This document shows, piece after piece, positions 1 to 8,057 of a stretch of DNA of 64,000 bases. Every line of letters begins with the position of its first letter. The stretch's first letter is position 1. Below the pieces are notes generated by a model. It saw only the letters and a list, made by a program, of their open reading frames with translations, did not search any database and was not told where the DNA came from. Both the position numbers and the translations under genes were made by a program. Origin of the DNA: GCA-2748575 sp965222725 (GTDB lineage: Bacteria > Pseudomonadota > Gammaproteobacteria > Pseudomonadales > Ketobacteraceae); the NCBI GenBank assembly GCA_965222725.1, contig OZ244969.1, positions 2,914,001-2,978,000 on the forward strand, given 5' to 3'.

Positions 1-1
1 C

Positions 2-1801
2 AAGCCGGAGAGGGTGTTCACCGGGCTGAGCGTCAGTCAGCGCGAATACTTAGCGACGCGTTTTGCTGCGGTGAGTTTTCAGATGCTGATGGATCCGACC
101 TTTAATCTCAACGACGAGGGTTATGAAACCTTGTCGCTGTTGTCGCGTCATTTTGCCACCATCCTGTTGCTGACCCCCTACAGAAATGCCGACCATATTA
201 TACGGCACCTGGTTGGGCAGACTGAGGTGGCATCCCCCAGGGACTCCATGAGCCTTTTTGACTTCAAAAAGATGTTGTTTCTGTGGTCTATCTATTCCGA
301 TGTGGAGTTGCCATTCGAAAGGTTCTGTCAAAACCATCCGGATCTGATGCGCTATGTGGTCATCAATTCACTGAGCTTCAGTTGCTATGTTGATCCCGAA
401 GTGTCCCGGCGGCGAGATCTGCTTCTGGAGCTGTTAGCCAAGGGTGACTTTGTGTTTCGCTTCAACGATCAGTTGCTACCCTACGGTGGTTCTCTGTGGA
501 TGCACATCACCTATGCCGAGAATCTTCGCAAGCACTACGCCAAAGACACCATCAACCGGGCCTATCGGCAGTGGATGCTGCAGCAGGGGGTGACGGAACC
601 GCCGTTGCCCGCGGTGAGAAAAATTCAGGACAAGCCCAGGCTGGTGGTGGTCGTTGAGCAGATGCACAAAACCCACTCGGTGTTTCGTTGCTACGGTAAA
701 GCGCTCAGGTCTATGAGTAAACGGTTTCATACCGTTGGCATGGGCTTTAAAGACTATGTGGATGATGTGGCCATGTCGATATTTGACGAGGCCGTGTATT
801 TTGACAGCAATATCGTTGGCGATATGCGTCGTAATGTCGGCAAGATCATCAAGCAAAAACCCGACGTTATTTTGTATGTCAGTCTGGGAATGCAAAACTC
901 AACCATTCCCATGGCCAATATGCGGCTGGCACCGATACAGATGCTGTTTCCGGCGCATCCGGCCACCAGCCGGATTCCGACGATAGATTATCTGTTTACC
1001 GAGAAAGGCGCGGAGCCTCATGGCCGCGATGATTTGAGTGAAAAACTGATTCTTCTGGATGGAGGTGCCTTTGCCTATACCGACGAAGCGGGTTTCAAGC
1101 ATGTCAATATTAAAGAAACCTACGTCAATAAAGCAGGTAAACGCATTGTGCGCGTGGCGGTTCCTTCCTATGTGATGAAGGTCGGTTCGCAGGTGATTGA
1201 TGCGCTCAAGGCCATTGAGGACAACGCGCAGCATGACATCGAGTTTCATTTCTTTCCCCATTTGAATGAAAACCCCTACATAATTTTCAAACAGCGGCTG
1301 GAAAGCCGGCTCAAGAATGTGGTGGTGCATTTACCCTACACCTATGGCAAGTATCTGGAAAAACTGGGTTCTTGCGATCTGTATCTCAGCACCTTCCCGT
1401 TCTCGAATTACAACGGCACCATGGATTCCATCAAGGTGAACCTGCCTGTGCTGGCCCTGGATTGCGGGGGATTGGAAGATACAGGAGAAATGCTCTTGCT
1501 GCGCCGGCTGGGCTTCCCTGAGTGGGTGACAGCGAAAACCCGGGAAGACTATATCAATACCGCTGTGGAGCTTATTGATAACGAAGCCAAACGCAATGAA
1601 CTGGCGGAGTACAGCCGTGAGCTGGATGTGGGCAGTATTTTTGACGGCTTTAATGATGTTGCCGAGACGACGGGCGATGCTATCTATTCCGTCTACCTTG
1701 CCCACGAGCAGATTCAGTCATCGGCACAACGCTGGTTTACGATTGATGAAGTGAACCAGCTGCTGGAGAGCGATGCACCGCAGGCAGCAAACAATGAGTG
1801 A
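2..1801 (+). CDS. HMW1C-like (GT41) glycosyltransferase, 5' end outside window
   Basis: This is a soluble glycosyltransferase of the HMW1C / OGT-like GT41 family, which transfers sugars from nucleotide donors to protein Asn, Ser or Thr. The N-terminal part resembles the HMW1C all-alpha domain (a PYRNADHI stretch matches PYVNADHI of HMW1C). The C-terminal part carries the GT41 landmarks: RLAPIQ followed by AHPATS (His codon 956-958), a Lys in YVMKVG (1178-1180) and NGTMD (Asp codon 1424-1426). These line up with known HMW1C donor-binding residues. A GTG exists at 14, but the frame is open to the left edge and family members have roughly 60-90 more N-terminal residues, so the gene is probably cut. 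Its position in a sugar island next to flagellar genes suggests a flagellin or adhesin target; that is inference. Confidence 0.8.
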   Translation, partial: KPERVFTGLSVSQREYLATRFAAVSFQMLMDPTFNLNDEGYETLSLLSRHFATILLLTPYRNADHIIRHLVGQTEVASPRDSMSLFDFKKMLFLWSIYSDVELPFERFCQNHPDLMRYVVINSLSFSCYVDPEVSRRRDLLLELLAKGDFVFRFNDQLLPYGGSLWMHITYAENLRKHYAKDTINRAYRQWMLQQGVTEPPLPAVRKIQDKPRLVVVVEQMHKTHSVFRCYGKALRSMSKRFHTVGMGFKDYVDDVAMSIFDEAVYFDSNIVGDMRRNVGKIIKQKPDVILYVSLGMQNSTIPMANMRLAPIQMLFPAHPATSRIPTIDYLFTEKGAEPHGRDDLSEKLILLDGGAFAYTDEAGFKHVNIKETYVNKAGKRIVRVAVPSYVMKVGSQVIDALKAIEDNAQHDIEFHFFPHLNENPYIIFKQRLESRLKNVVVHLPYTYGKYLEKLGSCDLYLSTFPFSNYNGTMDSIKVNLPVLALDCGGLEDTGEMLLLRRLGFPEWVTAKTREDYINTAVELIDNEAKRNELAEYSRELDVGSIFDGFNDVAETTGDAIYSVYLAHEQIQSSAQRWFTIDEVNQLLESDAPQAANNE

Positions 1802-2471
1802 TGCGCCGAAGCTGGTTATCTACGGGAATGGCACCATTGCCAGAATGATGTCCTGCTACCTGGGCCGGCATTATGATATTGCTGCTTTCACGGTAGACCG
1901 GGCCTGCATTCGCGAAGATTCCTTTGCCGGATACCCATTGTGTGACTTTGCCGATGTTGAAACCCAGTTCCCGCCGGATGAGCATGTCATGATAGTGGCT
2001 GTCGGCTTTGTCGGGATGAACACTCTGCGTACCCAGCGAGCGGAAACCGCCCGACAGAAGGGCTACCGTCTGGTGAATTTCATACACCCCAGTGTTGATT
2101 GTTCGTTCATTACCATTGCGGGCGACAACAACATTATTCTTGAGCATGCTTCGCTACATCCCGGCGTTACCCTTGGCAGTAGTAATTTTGTCAGCAGTAA
2201 CACAAACATCGGCCATGGCTGCCGGATTGGTGATGGTTGCTGGTTCAACGCAGGAGTGGCAATTGGCGGTGAAACTCTGGTTAAAGACCATTGTGTTTTC
2301 AGCATCAATGCCGGGTCCAACAATAATATTGTGGTAGAAAGCGAAACCTTTGTGGGCCCTGGTGTGTTTCTTGGTCGCTCCAGTGGGCCTGGTGATGTGT
2401 TCCTGGCGGAACAGCCTGTAAAGTACAGATTCAGCAGCCACACTTTTCTCAGGTTGATGAATGTGGGGTAG
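1794..2471 (+). CDS. NeuD/PglD-type sugar O/N-acyltransferase
   Basis: This 225-residue protein belongs to the two-domain NeuD/PglD family, which acylates amino or hydroxyl groups of nucleotide sugars in the cytoplasm. The first 80 residues form a small Rossmann-like domain (VIYGNGTIARM). The rest is a left-handed beta-helix of hexapeptide repeats (for example NIGHGCRIGDGCWF, GGETLVKDHCVF, FVGPGVFLG). I chose the ATG at 1794 because it overlaps the stop of the upstream gene; an in-frame ATG at 1773 lies further inside that gene. The following acyl-adenylating ligase and acyl carrier protein make an acyl donor other than acetyl-CoA plausible. Family assignment is firm; the acyl group and sugar are unknown. 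Confidence 0.8.
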   Translation: MSDAPKLVIYGNGTIARMMSCYLGRHYDIAAFTVDRACIREDSFAGYPLCDFADVETQFPPDEHVMIVAVGFVGMNTLRTQRAETARQKGYRLVNFIHPSVDCSFITIAGDNNIILEHASLHPGVTLGSSNFVSSNTNIGHGCRIGDGCWFNAGVAIGGETLVKDHCVFSINAGSNNNIVVESETFVGPGVFLGRSSGPGDVFLAEQPVKYRFSSHTFLRLMNVG

Positions 2472-2473
2472 TG

Positions 2474-4048
2474 ATGAATAACAGCACAGTATTTGAGTTG
2501 TTCTGCCAACAGGCGGAAAAGTCTCCCCGGCAGTGCGCTTTGATCATTGAAGACAACCGCTACAGCTATTGTGAACTGATGAACATGGCTGGCCGTGTGG
2601 CGTCGCAACTCGAGCAGGCTGGTGTGCAGTCACAGGACAAAATCGGCATTATATTGCCTAATTCTCCTGAATTTGTCGTGCTGATGCTGGCCGCTTCAGC
2701 ATTGGGTTGTGTGCTGGTACCGCAGAGTACTTCATCGGGTCCTGGTGCCATGCGCACGGCATTTGTTGCTGCTGATGTGAGTCACTGTGTTGTGTTCGCC
2801 GGGCGAAAGCAGGATCTCCATGAAGCGTTGAGTTCAGTGATTACCGGTCGGTTTTTTGTGTTCTGCGAAACCATGACGCCGGCGTCAGCAAACAAGGATC
2901 GGGAGTCCTTTATAGCGCTTTCCCTGGATAGCGCCGAAGATCAGAATTTGCAGGCCGTCGTTGATCTGAATAAACCAGCCGACCCTGAGCTACCCTATAT
3001 TCTTACCGTTACGTCCGGTTCCACCGGTGCGCCCAAACCCATCATTCTCTCACAAGGAACCAAAGTGCGTCGTGCCATGGCGGCAGCGCGTCTTTATGAT
3101 GTGAGCGCCCGGGATGTGGTGCTCACGGCTACGCCACTTTATCACTCACTGGCGCAACGTCTTGTAATCATGCCACTGATTCTGGGTGGAACGGCAGTGG
3201 TACTGCCGCACTATTCACCTGCGCTGTGGTTGCAAGCGGTAGCACGGTGCCAGGTGAGCTTTTCCATTGCCGTTGCGTCACAACTGGCGCAACTGGAACA
3301 GTCGCTGGAAACGCAGCGCGACTCGCTGAATAGCCTGCGATGCCTGGTGTCGTCTTCCGAGCGGCTGGATCAGAGCCTGAAGCAGCGCCTGAAAGACTCG
3401 CTGGCCTGTGAATTGCATGAATGCTATGGCGCATCGGAAGTGGCCATTGTGACCAACCTTTTCACGACAGATGACAGCGTACCGCTGGATTCCGTGGGTA
3501 AGGTATTGCCGGGTGTGGATGTACAAATTATGGATGAACAGAATCAGCCCGCAGCGATTGGCGTTATTGGTGAGATTGCCTGCAAAACGCCCATGCGTTT
3601 CAGTGGCTACTACAAACAACCGGAACTGACCGCAGCCTCCTTTTGGGGGGATTATTTCAGAACCGGAGATCTGGGCTACCTGGATCAACAAGGCAATCTG
3701 CATTATGTTGGTCGTAAGAAGGAACTGATTATTGTGGGTGGCATCAATGTGTATCCCAAGGACATTGAACAAGTGATTCTTGACTTGCCGGGCGTGGCAG
3801 AGTGCGCGGTGGTGGGTCGCTCATCGTTACAATTTAACGAGGAGCCGGTGGCGTTTGTGGTACTCAGACAGGGGGGTGCCGTGGACAAAAGAGATATCAT
3901 GCGGGCCTGCCTGAACGAGCTGGCCGATTATCAGCAGCCCCGTGAAATATTGATTGTTGATGCGCTACCCAAAAACCCGGTTGGAAAAATCGTTAAGCGT
4001 GCGCTGTTCGAAGCACTGGAAAACAATGACATTAAGAAGATTGCATGA
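2474..4048 (+). CDS. Acyl-CoA synthetase / AMP-dependent acyl ligase (ANL superfamily)
   Basis: This is a complete adenylate-forming enzyme of about 524 residues that activates a carboxylic acid as acyl-AMP and passes it to CoA or a carrier-protein phosphopantetheine. All family motifs are visible: the phosphate loop TSGSTGAPK, CYGASE, FRTGDLG, GRKKELI and the C-terminal catalytic Lys in NPVGKIVK. GTG 2471 overlaps the previous stop, but ATG 2474 follows at once and is the likelier start. The acyl carrier protein encoded downstream (5206) is the obvious candidate acceptor, and the acyltransferase upstream a candidate user of the acyl group. The substrate cannot be read from the sequence. Confidence 0.88.
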   Translation: MNNSTVFELFCQQAEKSPRQCALIIEDNRYSYCELMNMAGRVASQLEQAGVQSQDKIGIILPNSPEFVVLMLAASALGCVLVPQSTSSGPGAMRTAFVAADVSHCVVFAGRKQDLHEALSSVITGRFFVFCETMTPASANKDRESFIALSLDSAEDQNLQAVVDLNKPADPELPYILTVTSGSTGAPKPIILSQGTKVRRAMAAARLYDVSARDVVLTATPLYHSLAQRLVIMPLILGGTAVVLPHYSPALWLQAVARCQVSFSIAVASQLAQLEQSLETQRDSLNSLRCLVSSSERLDQSLKQRLKDSLACELHECYGASEVAIVTNLFTTDDSVPLDSVGKVLPGVDVQIMDEQNQPAAIGVIGEIACKTPMRFSGYYKQPELTAASFWGDYFRTGDLGYLDQQGNLHYVGRKKELIIVGGINVYPKDIEQVILDLPGVAECAVVGRSSLQFNEEPVAFVVLRQGGAVDKRDIMRACLNELADYQQPREILIVDALPKNPVGKIVKRALFEALENNDIKKIA

Positions 4049-5202
4049 CGAATGATGAGAAACAAGGCCCGCTGAAGCTGGGTTTTATCGGAGGGAGCTA
4101 CACATCCGCAGTGGGTAATACCCACAAGATCGCGGCCCAGATGGATAGCCGTTGGGTCCTGTCGGCGGGCTGTTTCAGTACCAACCCGGAACGCAACCGC
4201 GCCACTGCCGCTCAATGGAATCTTCCGGCAGAGCACCTCTATGACGATTGGCAGACGTTGCTCGACTCTGAACGGGAGCATCTGGATGCTGTCGCCATTC
4301 TGACGCCCACCCCGAATCATAAAGACATGGTGATCGCAGCTTTAGCGAAGGGGTATCCGGTTATCTGTGAGAAGGCGCTGGCCTGCACTGTGGCCGATGT
4401 TGAGGAAATCACCTCGGTACTGGACCAGCACAAAGGATTTCTTGCGGTGACCTATAACTATTCCGGCTACCCCATGCTGCGGGAACTGAAACATCGGATT
4501 GCGGCAGGTGAGCTGGGGGCCATCACTCAGATTCAGATCGAAATGCCCCAGGAAGGTTTTATCCGGCTGGATGCGAAGGGTAACCCTCCCGTGCCGCAGG
4601 CCTGGCGATTGGTCGATGGTAAAGTGCCCATGGTGAGTCTTGATCTTGGCAGCCATGTGCATCATATCGTGGGTTTTCTTACCGGTGAAACACCACGCAC
4701 GGTGGTGGCTGATCAGGGTAGCTTCGGCTGGTTTAAACATATCGCCGACAGTGTTATGTGCATGGTTCGTTACAGTAACGACATGCAATGTCAGATGTGG
4801 TATGGCAAAACCGCACTTGGCCATCGTAATGGTTTGTCTGTGCGCGTGTATGGCGACAAGGCATCCGCCGAGTGGATTCAATCCCATCCGGAAGAGCTCT
4901 ATATTGCCCGTCAGAATGGTGACAAGCTGGTGGTGGATCGCGCATCGAATGTCGGGATTGCCCACGAGCTGCGCTACAACCGATTCAAGGCCGGACACCC
5001 GGCAGGTTTTATGGAAGCCTTTGCCAATCTGTATTGGGATATGGCCGATGCACTGGAAGGCTACCTGGCCGGCGGAGACAGTTCATCGCAGTACGTTTAT
5101 GGTGCAGCCCATGCAAAGCAGGGTATGGCGCTGCTGGAAGCGATCGAGAGTTCGCAGAAGCTCCGGGAGTGGGTAGATATTCATGGGCACGCAGAGGTTT
5201 GA
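4045..5202 (+). CDS. Gfo/Idh/MocA-family oxidoreductase
   Basis: This 385-residue protein is an NAD(P)-dependent sugar oxidoreductase of the Gfo/Idh/MocA family. The N-terminal Rossmann domain shows LGFIGGSYTSA and the family's CEKALA segment near residue 110. The C-terminal part has the usual alpha/beta substrate domain with a SLDLGSHVHHIVGF stretch that supplies the active-site His. The ATG overlaps the ligase stop by four bases (ATGA), so the two are translationally coupled. In polysaccharide clusters such enzymes oxidise or reduce nucleotide-sugar hydroxyls, typically at C3. The exact substrate here is unknown. Confidence 0.82.
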   Translation: MTNDEKQGPLKLGFIGGSYTSAVGNTHKIAAQMDSRWVLSAGCFSTNPERNRATAAQWNLPAEHLYDDWQTLLDSEREHLDAVAILTPTPNHKDMVIAALAKGYPVICEKALACTVADVEEITSVLDQHKGFLAVTYNYSGYPMLRELKHRIAAGELGAITQIQIEMPQEGFIRLDAKGNPPVPQAWRLVDGKVPMVSLDLGSHVHHIVGFLTGETPRTVVADQGSFGWFKHIADSVMCMVRYSNDMQCQMWYGKTALGHRNGLSVRVYGDKASAEWIQSHPEELYIARQNGDKLVVDRASNVGIAHELRYNRFKAGHPAGFMEAFANLYWDMADALEGYLAGGDSSSQYVYGAAHAKQGMALLEAIESSQKLREWVDIHGHAEV

Positions 5203-5205
5203 GTG

Positions 5206-5472
5206 ATGTCGGTTGAGCAGGATGTAATTGCCTTTGTCGTGGACTTTATTCGCCAGAATCATCCGTTGGCCGACGACGGTAATCTGGCGGAGCTTCGCTA
5301 TATAGAGCAGGGGCTGGTGAGCTCTCTGGAGATTATGCGCCTGGTGTTTGATCTTGAAGAACGATTTGGCGTGCGTTTTGACGAAGCAGAAATTACCGAC
5401 TGTCGCTTCCAGACACTGGGTGGCCTGGCGACCCTTATAACGGCAAAGGCTAATAGTAGCGGAAAAGGCTAA
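5206..5472 (+). CDS. Acyl carrier protein with atypical SSL attachment motif
   Basis: This 88-residue acidic, helical protein has the size and pattern of a phosphopantetheine-binding carrier protein. The modified serine is most likely Ser40 in GLVSSLEIM, followed by a typical helix (LVFDLEERFGV). Most carriers read Asp-Ser-Leu at this point, whereas here the preceding residue is Ser. I prefer ATG 5206 over the adjacent GTG 5203 because an AGAGG sequence lies about eight bases upstream. Three bases separate it from the oxidoreductase stop, so it sits in the same operon as the acyl ligase, its likely loading partner. Confidence 0.8.
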   Translation: MSVEQDVIAFVVDFIRQNHPLADDGNLAELRYIEQGLVSSLEIMRLVFDLEERFGVRFDEAEITDCRFQTLGGLATLITAKANSSGKG

Positions 5473-5522
5473 TAACAGTGCCTAGGCGTCCATGATTTAT
5501 GTCATAGGCAGAGAGGGAAACA

Positions 5523-6395
5523 ATGCAGGAATTTATGCGTGATCTGTTGAAAGCTTATGAGGGAAACCTGGATGATGGCTCCCTCAAGTTTCTGATCCGT
5601 GAGTTTGAAATTTTCGAAAAGCCCTATCTGAGATCGAAAGCGGCGTCCGTAGAGCAACGGCAGGCATGGCGCGCCGAAACCGTCTATGAGCGCAAACTGC
5701 GAATCTCTCATGAGATCTATGATACCTATGACGGCGTCGTTCAGCATGGCCCATTCAAGGGCCTGCAACTGGCCAGGAATAACTGGTGGGGCGGCTATGA
5801 CTTTGGCTCAATGATTTTTGGGCTCTATGAATTGGAAGTGTTGGATTTTATCCATTCTGATGCGGTATCAGGGCGACGGCATTTTATTGATATCGGTGCG
5901 GCAGATGGCTATTACGCGGTGGGTGGACTGAAAAGCGGGCGTTTCGACACCGCTCATTGCTTCGAGATGAGTGCCGAAGGAAGGGATGCCATTCAACGCA
6001 ATGCGGAACTGAACGGGGTGGCGAGCACCCTGCAAGTGGATGGCGAAGCAGATAGCGGTTTCTTTCAGTATCTTGAGGGGCTGGATAAAGCGAATACCCT
6101 GGTACTGTGTGATGTTGAGGGCGCCGAATTCGATATCCTGACGGAGCAAACCCTGGACTGTCTGCGGGGCTGTGTTGTTTTAATCGAGATTCACAACTGG
6201 GTGGATAACTTCTTTGCAAAATACGCCCGCTTTATTTCCGATGCCAGCAAGCGATTCACTCTATCAACGCTTCAGCCCGCGGTTCGGGATGTTAACAGAT
6301 TTGCGGAACTGGCGGACCTGACCGATGACAACCGCTACCTGCTGTGTTCAGAAAGCCGACCGAATATTATGCGGTTTCTGGTGTTGCAACCGTGA
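5523..6395 (+). CDS. FkbM-type SAM-dependent methyltransferase
   Basis: This 290-residue protein has a class I methyltransferase core. Motif I is FIDIGAADGYYAVGG around residue 122, an acidic ribose-binding residue follows in HCFEMSAEG, and the CDVEGAEFDIL segment near residue 200 is characteristic of FkbM-like O-methyltransferases. The first 95 residues are an extra N-terminal region with no motif I recognise. A GAGAGGGAAAC stretch just upstream supports ATG 5523, although a second ATG lies four codons later. It follows the acyl carrier gene after 50 bases and probably methylates a sugar hydroxyl of the island's glycan. Confidence 0.72.
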   Translation: MQEFMRDLLKAYEGNLDDGSLKFLIREFEIFEKPYLRSKAASVEQRQAWRAETVYERKLRISHEIYDTYDGVVQHGPFKGLQLARNNWWGGYDFGSMIFGLYELEVLDFIHSDAVSGRRHFIDIGAADGYYAVGGLKSGRFDTAHCFEMSAEGRDAIQRNAELNGVASTLQVDGEADSGFFQYLEGLDKANTLVLCDVEGAEFDILTEQTLDCLRGCVVLIEIHNWVDNFFAKYARFISDASKRFTLSTLQPAVRDVNRFAELADLTDDNRYLLCSESRPNIMRFLVLQP

Positions 6396-6483
6396 TTTCC
6401 TTTCTGAATGCGCGCGGGCCTGTCTGCCAGCTGAACAAGCGGGTGTCCTGTGATTTCATGGGTATGAATAGTGGAAAGTCGAT

Positions 6484-7089
6484 ATGGAAAGTGGTGATAT
6501 GGTAAGTGACTATATAACCGGGCATATACAGCGCAGTATCGATACAAAGCTCAACATTTTACGGGATCCGGCATTTATTGATACGTTGGCCAAGGCCGCC
6601 CGGTTATGCGCTGATACGCTGAACAAGGGCGGCAAGATTTTATTTGCAGGTAACGGTGGCAGTGCAGCAGATGCCCAGCATCTTGCCGCCGAGCTGGTTT
6701 GCCGCTACCAGGTAAATCGCCGCGCTCTGGCGGCAATTGCGTTGTCCACAGACAGTTCTGCACTGACTGCGGTAGGTAATGACTTCAGTTTTGAGGAAAT
6801 ATTTGCCCGTCAGGTGGCGGGGCTTGCCCAGGCCGGCGACCTGTTGATTGCCATATCTACCTCCGGGAATTCACCTAATATCCTGCGGGCCTGCGATGCT
6901 GCGCGACAACAACAATGTCAGATTATCGGTTTGTGCGGCAGAGAGGGCGAACTGAACCAGCGCGCGGATATCTGCCTGGCGGTGCCGGCAGCAGAAACAG
7001 CGACGATTCAGGAAGCCCATATTATGCTGGGTCATATTTTATGTGGCCTGATTGAGCAGCGGTTATTCTCAGAGAAAGTGGAGCAATAA
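6484..7089 (+). CDS. gmhA: Phosphoheptose isomerase GmhA
   Basis: GmhA converts sedoheptulose 7-phosphate to D-glycero-D-manno-heptose 7-phosphate, the first committed step of heptose nucleotide synthesis in the cytoplasm. The 201-residue length is typical and the SIS-domain signature FAGNGGSAADAQHLAAEL (about residues 55-72) and the STSGNSPN phosphate loop are intact. The C-terminal QEAHIMLGHILC helix carries the conserved Glu and His. Two ATGs (6484 and 6499) are both plausible starts. With the HddA-like kinase, GmhB and the HddC-like transferase elsewhere in the island it gives a complete GDP-heptose route, although it may also serve lipopolysaccharide heptose. Confidence 0.92.
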   Translation: MESGDMVSDYITGHIQRSIDTKLNILRDPAFIDTLAKAARLCADTLNKGGKILFAGNGGSAADAQHLAAELVCRYQVNRRALAAIALSTDSSALTAVGNDFSFEEIFARQVAGLAQAGDLLIAISTSGNSPNILRACDAARQQQCQIIGLCGREGELNQRADICLAVPAAETATIQEAHIMLGHILCGLIEQRLFSEKVEQ

Positions 7090-7090
7090 G

Positions 7091-8050
7091 GTGACAAAGC
7101 GAATCTTTGTTGCGGGCCACAAGGGTATGGTCGGCTCAGCATTGGTCCGACGGCTGCAAGCCACTGATGCCGAACTGGTTACGGTGAATAAGGAAGATCT
7201 GGATTTACGTGATCAACAGAAAGTCATCGACTTTCTGTCTGATACCAGGATCGACGAAATCTATCTGGCAGCAGCAAGAGTTGGTGGAATACAGGCAAAC
7301 AGCGCCCACCCCGTCAGTTTCCTGTACGACAATCTGATGATCCAGGCTAATGTGATCCAGGCGGCGCACCTATGCGATGTTAATCGGTTGTTGTTTCTGG
7401 GCTCATCCTGTATCTATCCCCGTGATGCGCCACAGCCAATGACAGAAGACAGGCTGCTGACCGGACCGCTGGAAAAAACCAGTGAGGCCTATGCCATTGC
7501 CAAAATTGCCGGCATCAAACTCTGTGAAAGTTACTACCGGGAGTACGGCCGCGACTACCGCGCTGTGATGCCTGCCAGTGTGTATGGCCCCTTTGACAAT
7601 TTTAACCCGGGCCAAAGTCATGTGATGGCAGCACTGATCCGCAAGTTCCATGAAGCCGTTAAAAATGGAGAGTCCTCCGTGGAGGTGTGGGGATCGGGCA
7701 AGCCGCTGCGTGAATTCATGTATGTGGATGATCTGGCGGAGGCGTTGGTTTTTATCATGGCCGCCACGGAAGACGACTACCGCAGGCATGCGGAGCCTGG
7801 CTATCAGCATATGAATATTGGCACGGGCATCGAGTGCTCAATCAAAGATCTGGCCGGGATTATCGCAACCGTTGTGAATTTCAAAGGAACCATCAGCTTC
7901 GATGTTTCCAGGCCGGATGGCGTTCCCAGAAAGTTGGTGGACTCAGGCCGTATTCAGGCCATGGGCTGGCAGCCGTCCATTCCGCTGGACCAGGGCATCA
8001 AGGAAACCTGGCACTGGTACCGTGCCCACGAAACCAGGCAATACACCTGA
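7091..8050 (+). CDS. GDP-L-fucose synthase-like epimerase/reductase (catalytically intact)
   Basis: This 319-residue extended SDR resembles GDP-4-keto-6-deoxy-mannose 3,5-epimerase/4-reductase (Fcl/WcaG). The nucleotide-binding motif is VAGHKGMVGSAL. All catalytic positions of the E. coli enzyme are present: Ser and Cys in GSSCIYP, Tyr and Lys in EAYAIAK, and His in GQSHVMAAL. GTG 7091 lies one base after the gmhA stop and gives the normal family start; an ATG at 7052 would add 13 residues inside gmhA. No GDP-mannose 4,6-dehydratase is present in this window, so the substrate could be GDP-4-keto-6-deoxymannose made elsewhere or a GDP-heptose derivative. Confidence 0.85.
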   Translation: MTKRIFVAGHKGMVGSALVRRLQATDAELVTVNKEDLDLRDQQKVIDFLSDTRIDEIYLAAARVGGIQANSAHPVSFLYDNLMIQANVIQAAHLCDVNRLLFLGSSCIYPRDAPQPMTEDRLLTGPLEKTSEAYAIAKIAGIKLCESYYREYGRDYRAVMPASVYGPFDNFNPGQSHVMAALIRKFHEAVKNGESSVEVWGSGKPLREFMYVDDLAEALVFIMAATEDDYRRHAEPGYQHMNIGTGIECSIKDLAGIIATVVNFKGTISFDVSRPDGVPRKLVDSGRIQAMGWQPSIPLDQGIKETWHWYRAHETRQYT

Positions 8051-8057
8051 AGTAGCA

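Noticed and set aside
899..1330. Antisense open frames inside the HMW1C-like gene, and many similar ones in other genes
   Set aside because: They follow the codon structure of the real gene on the other strand and show no protein motifs.
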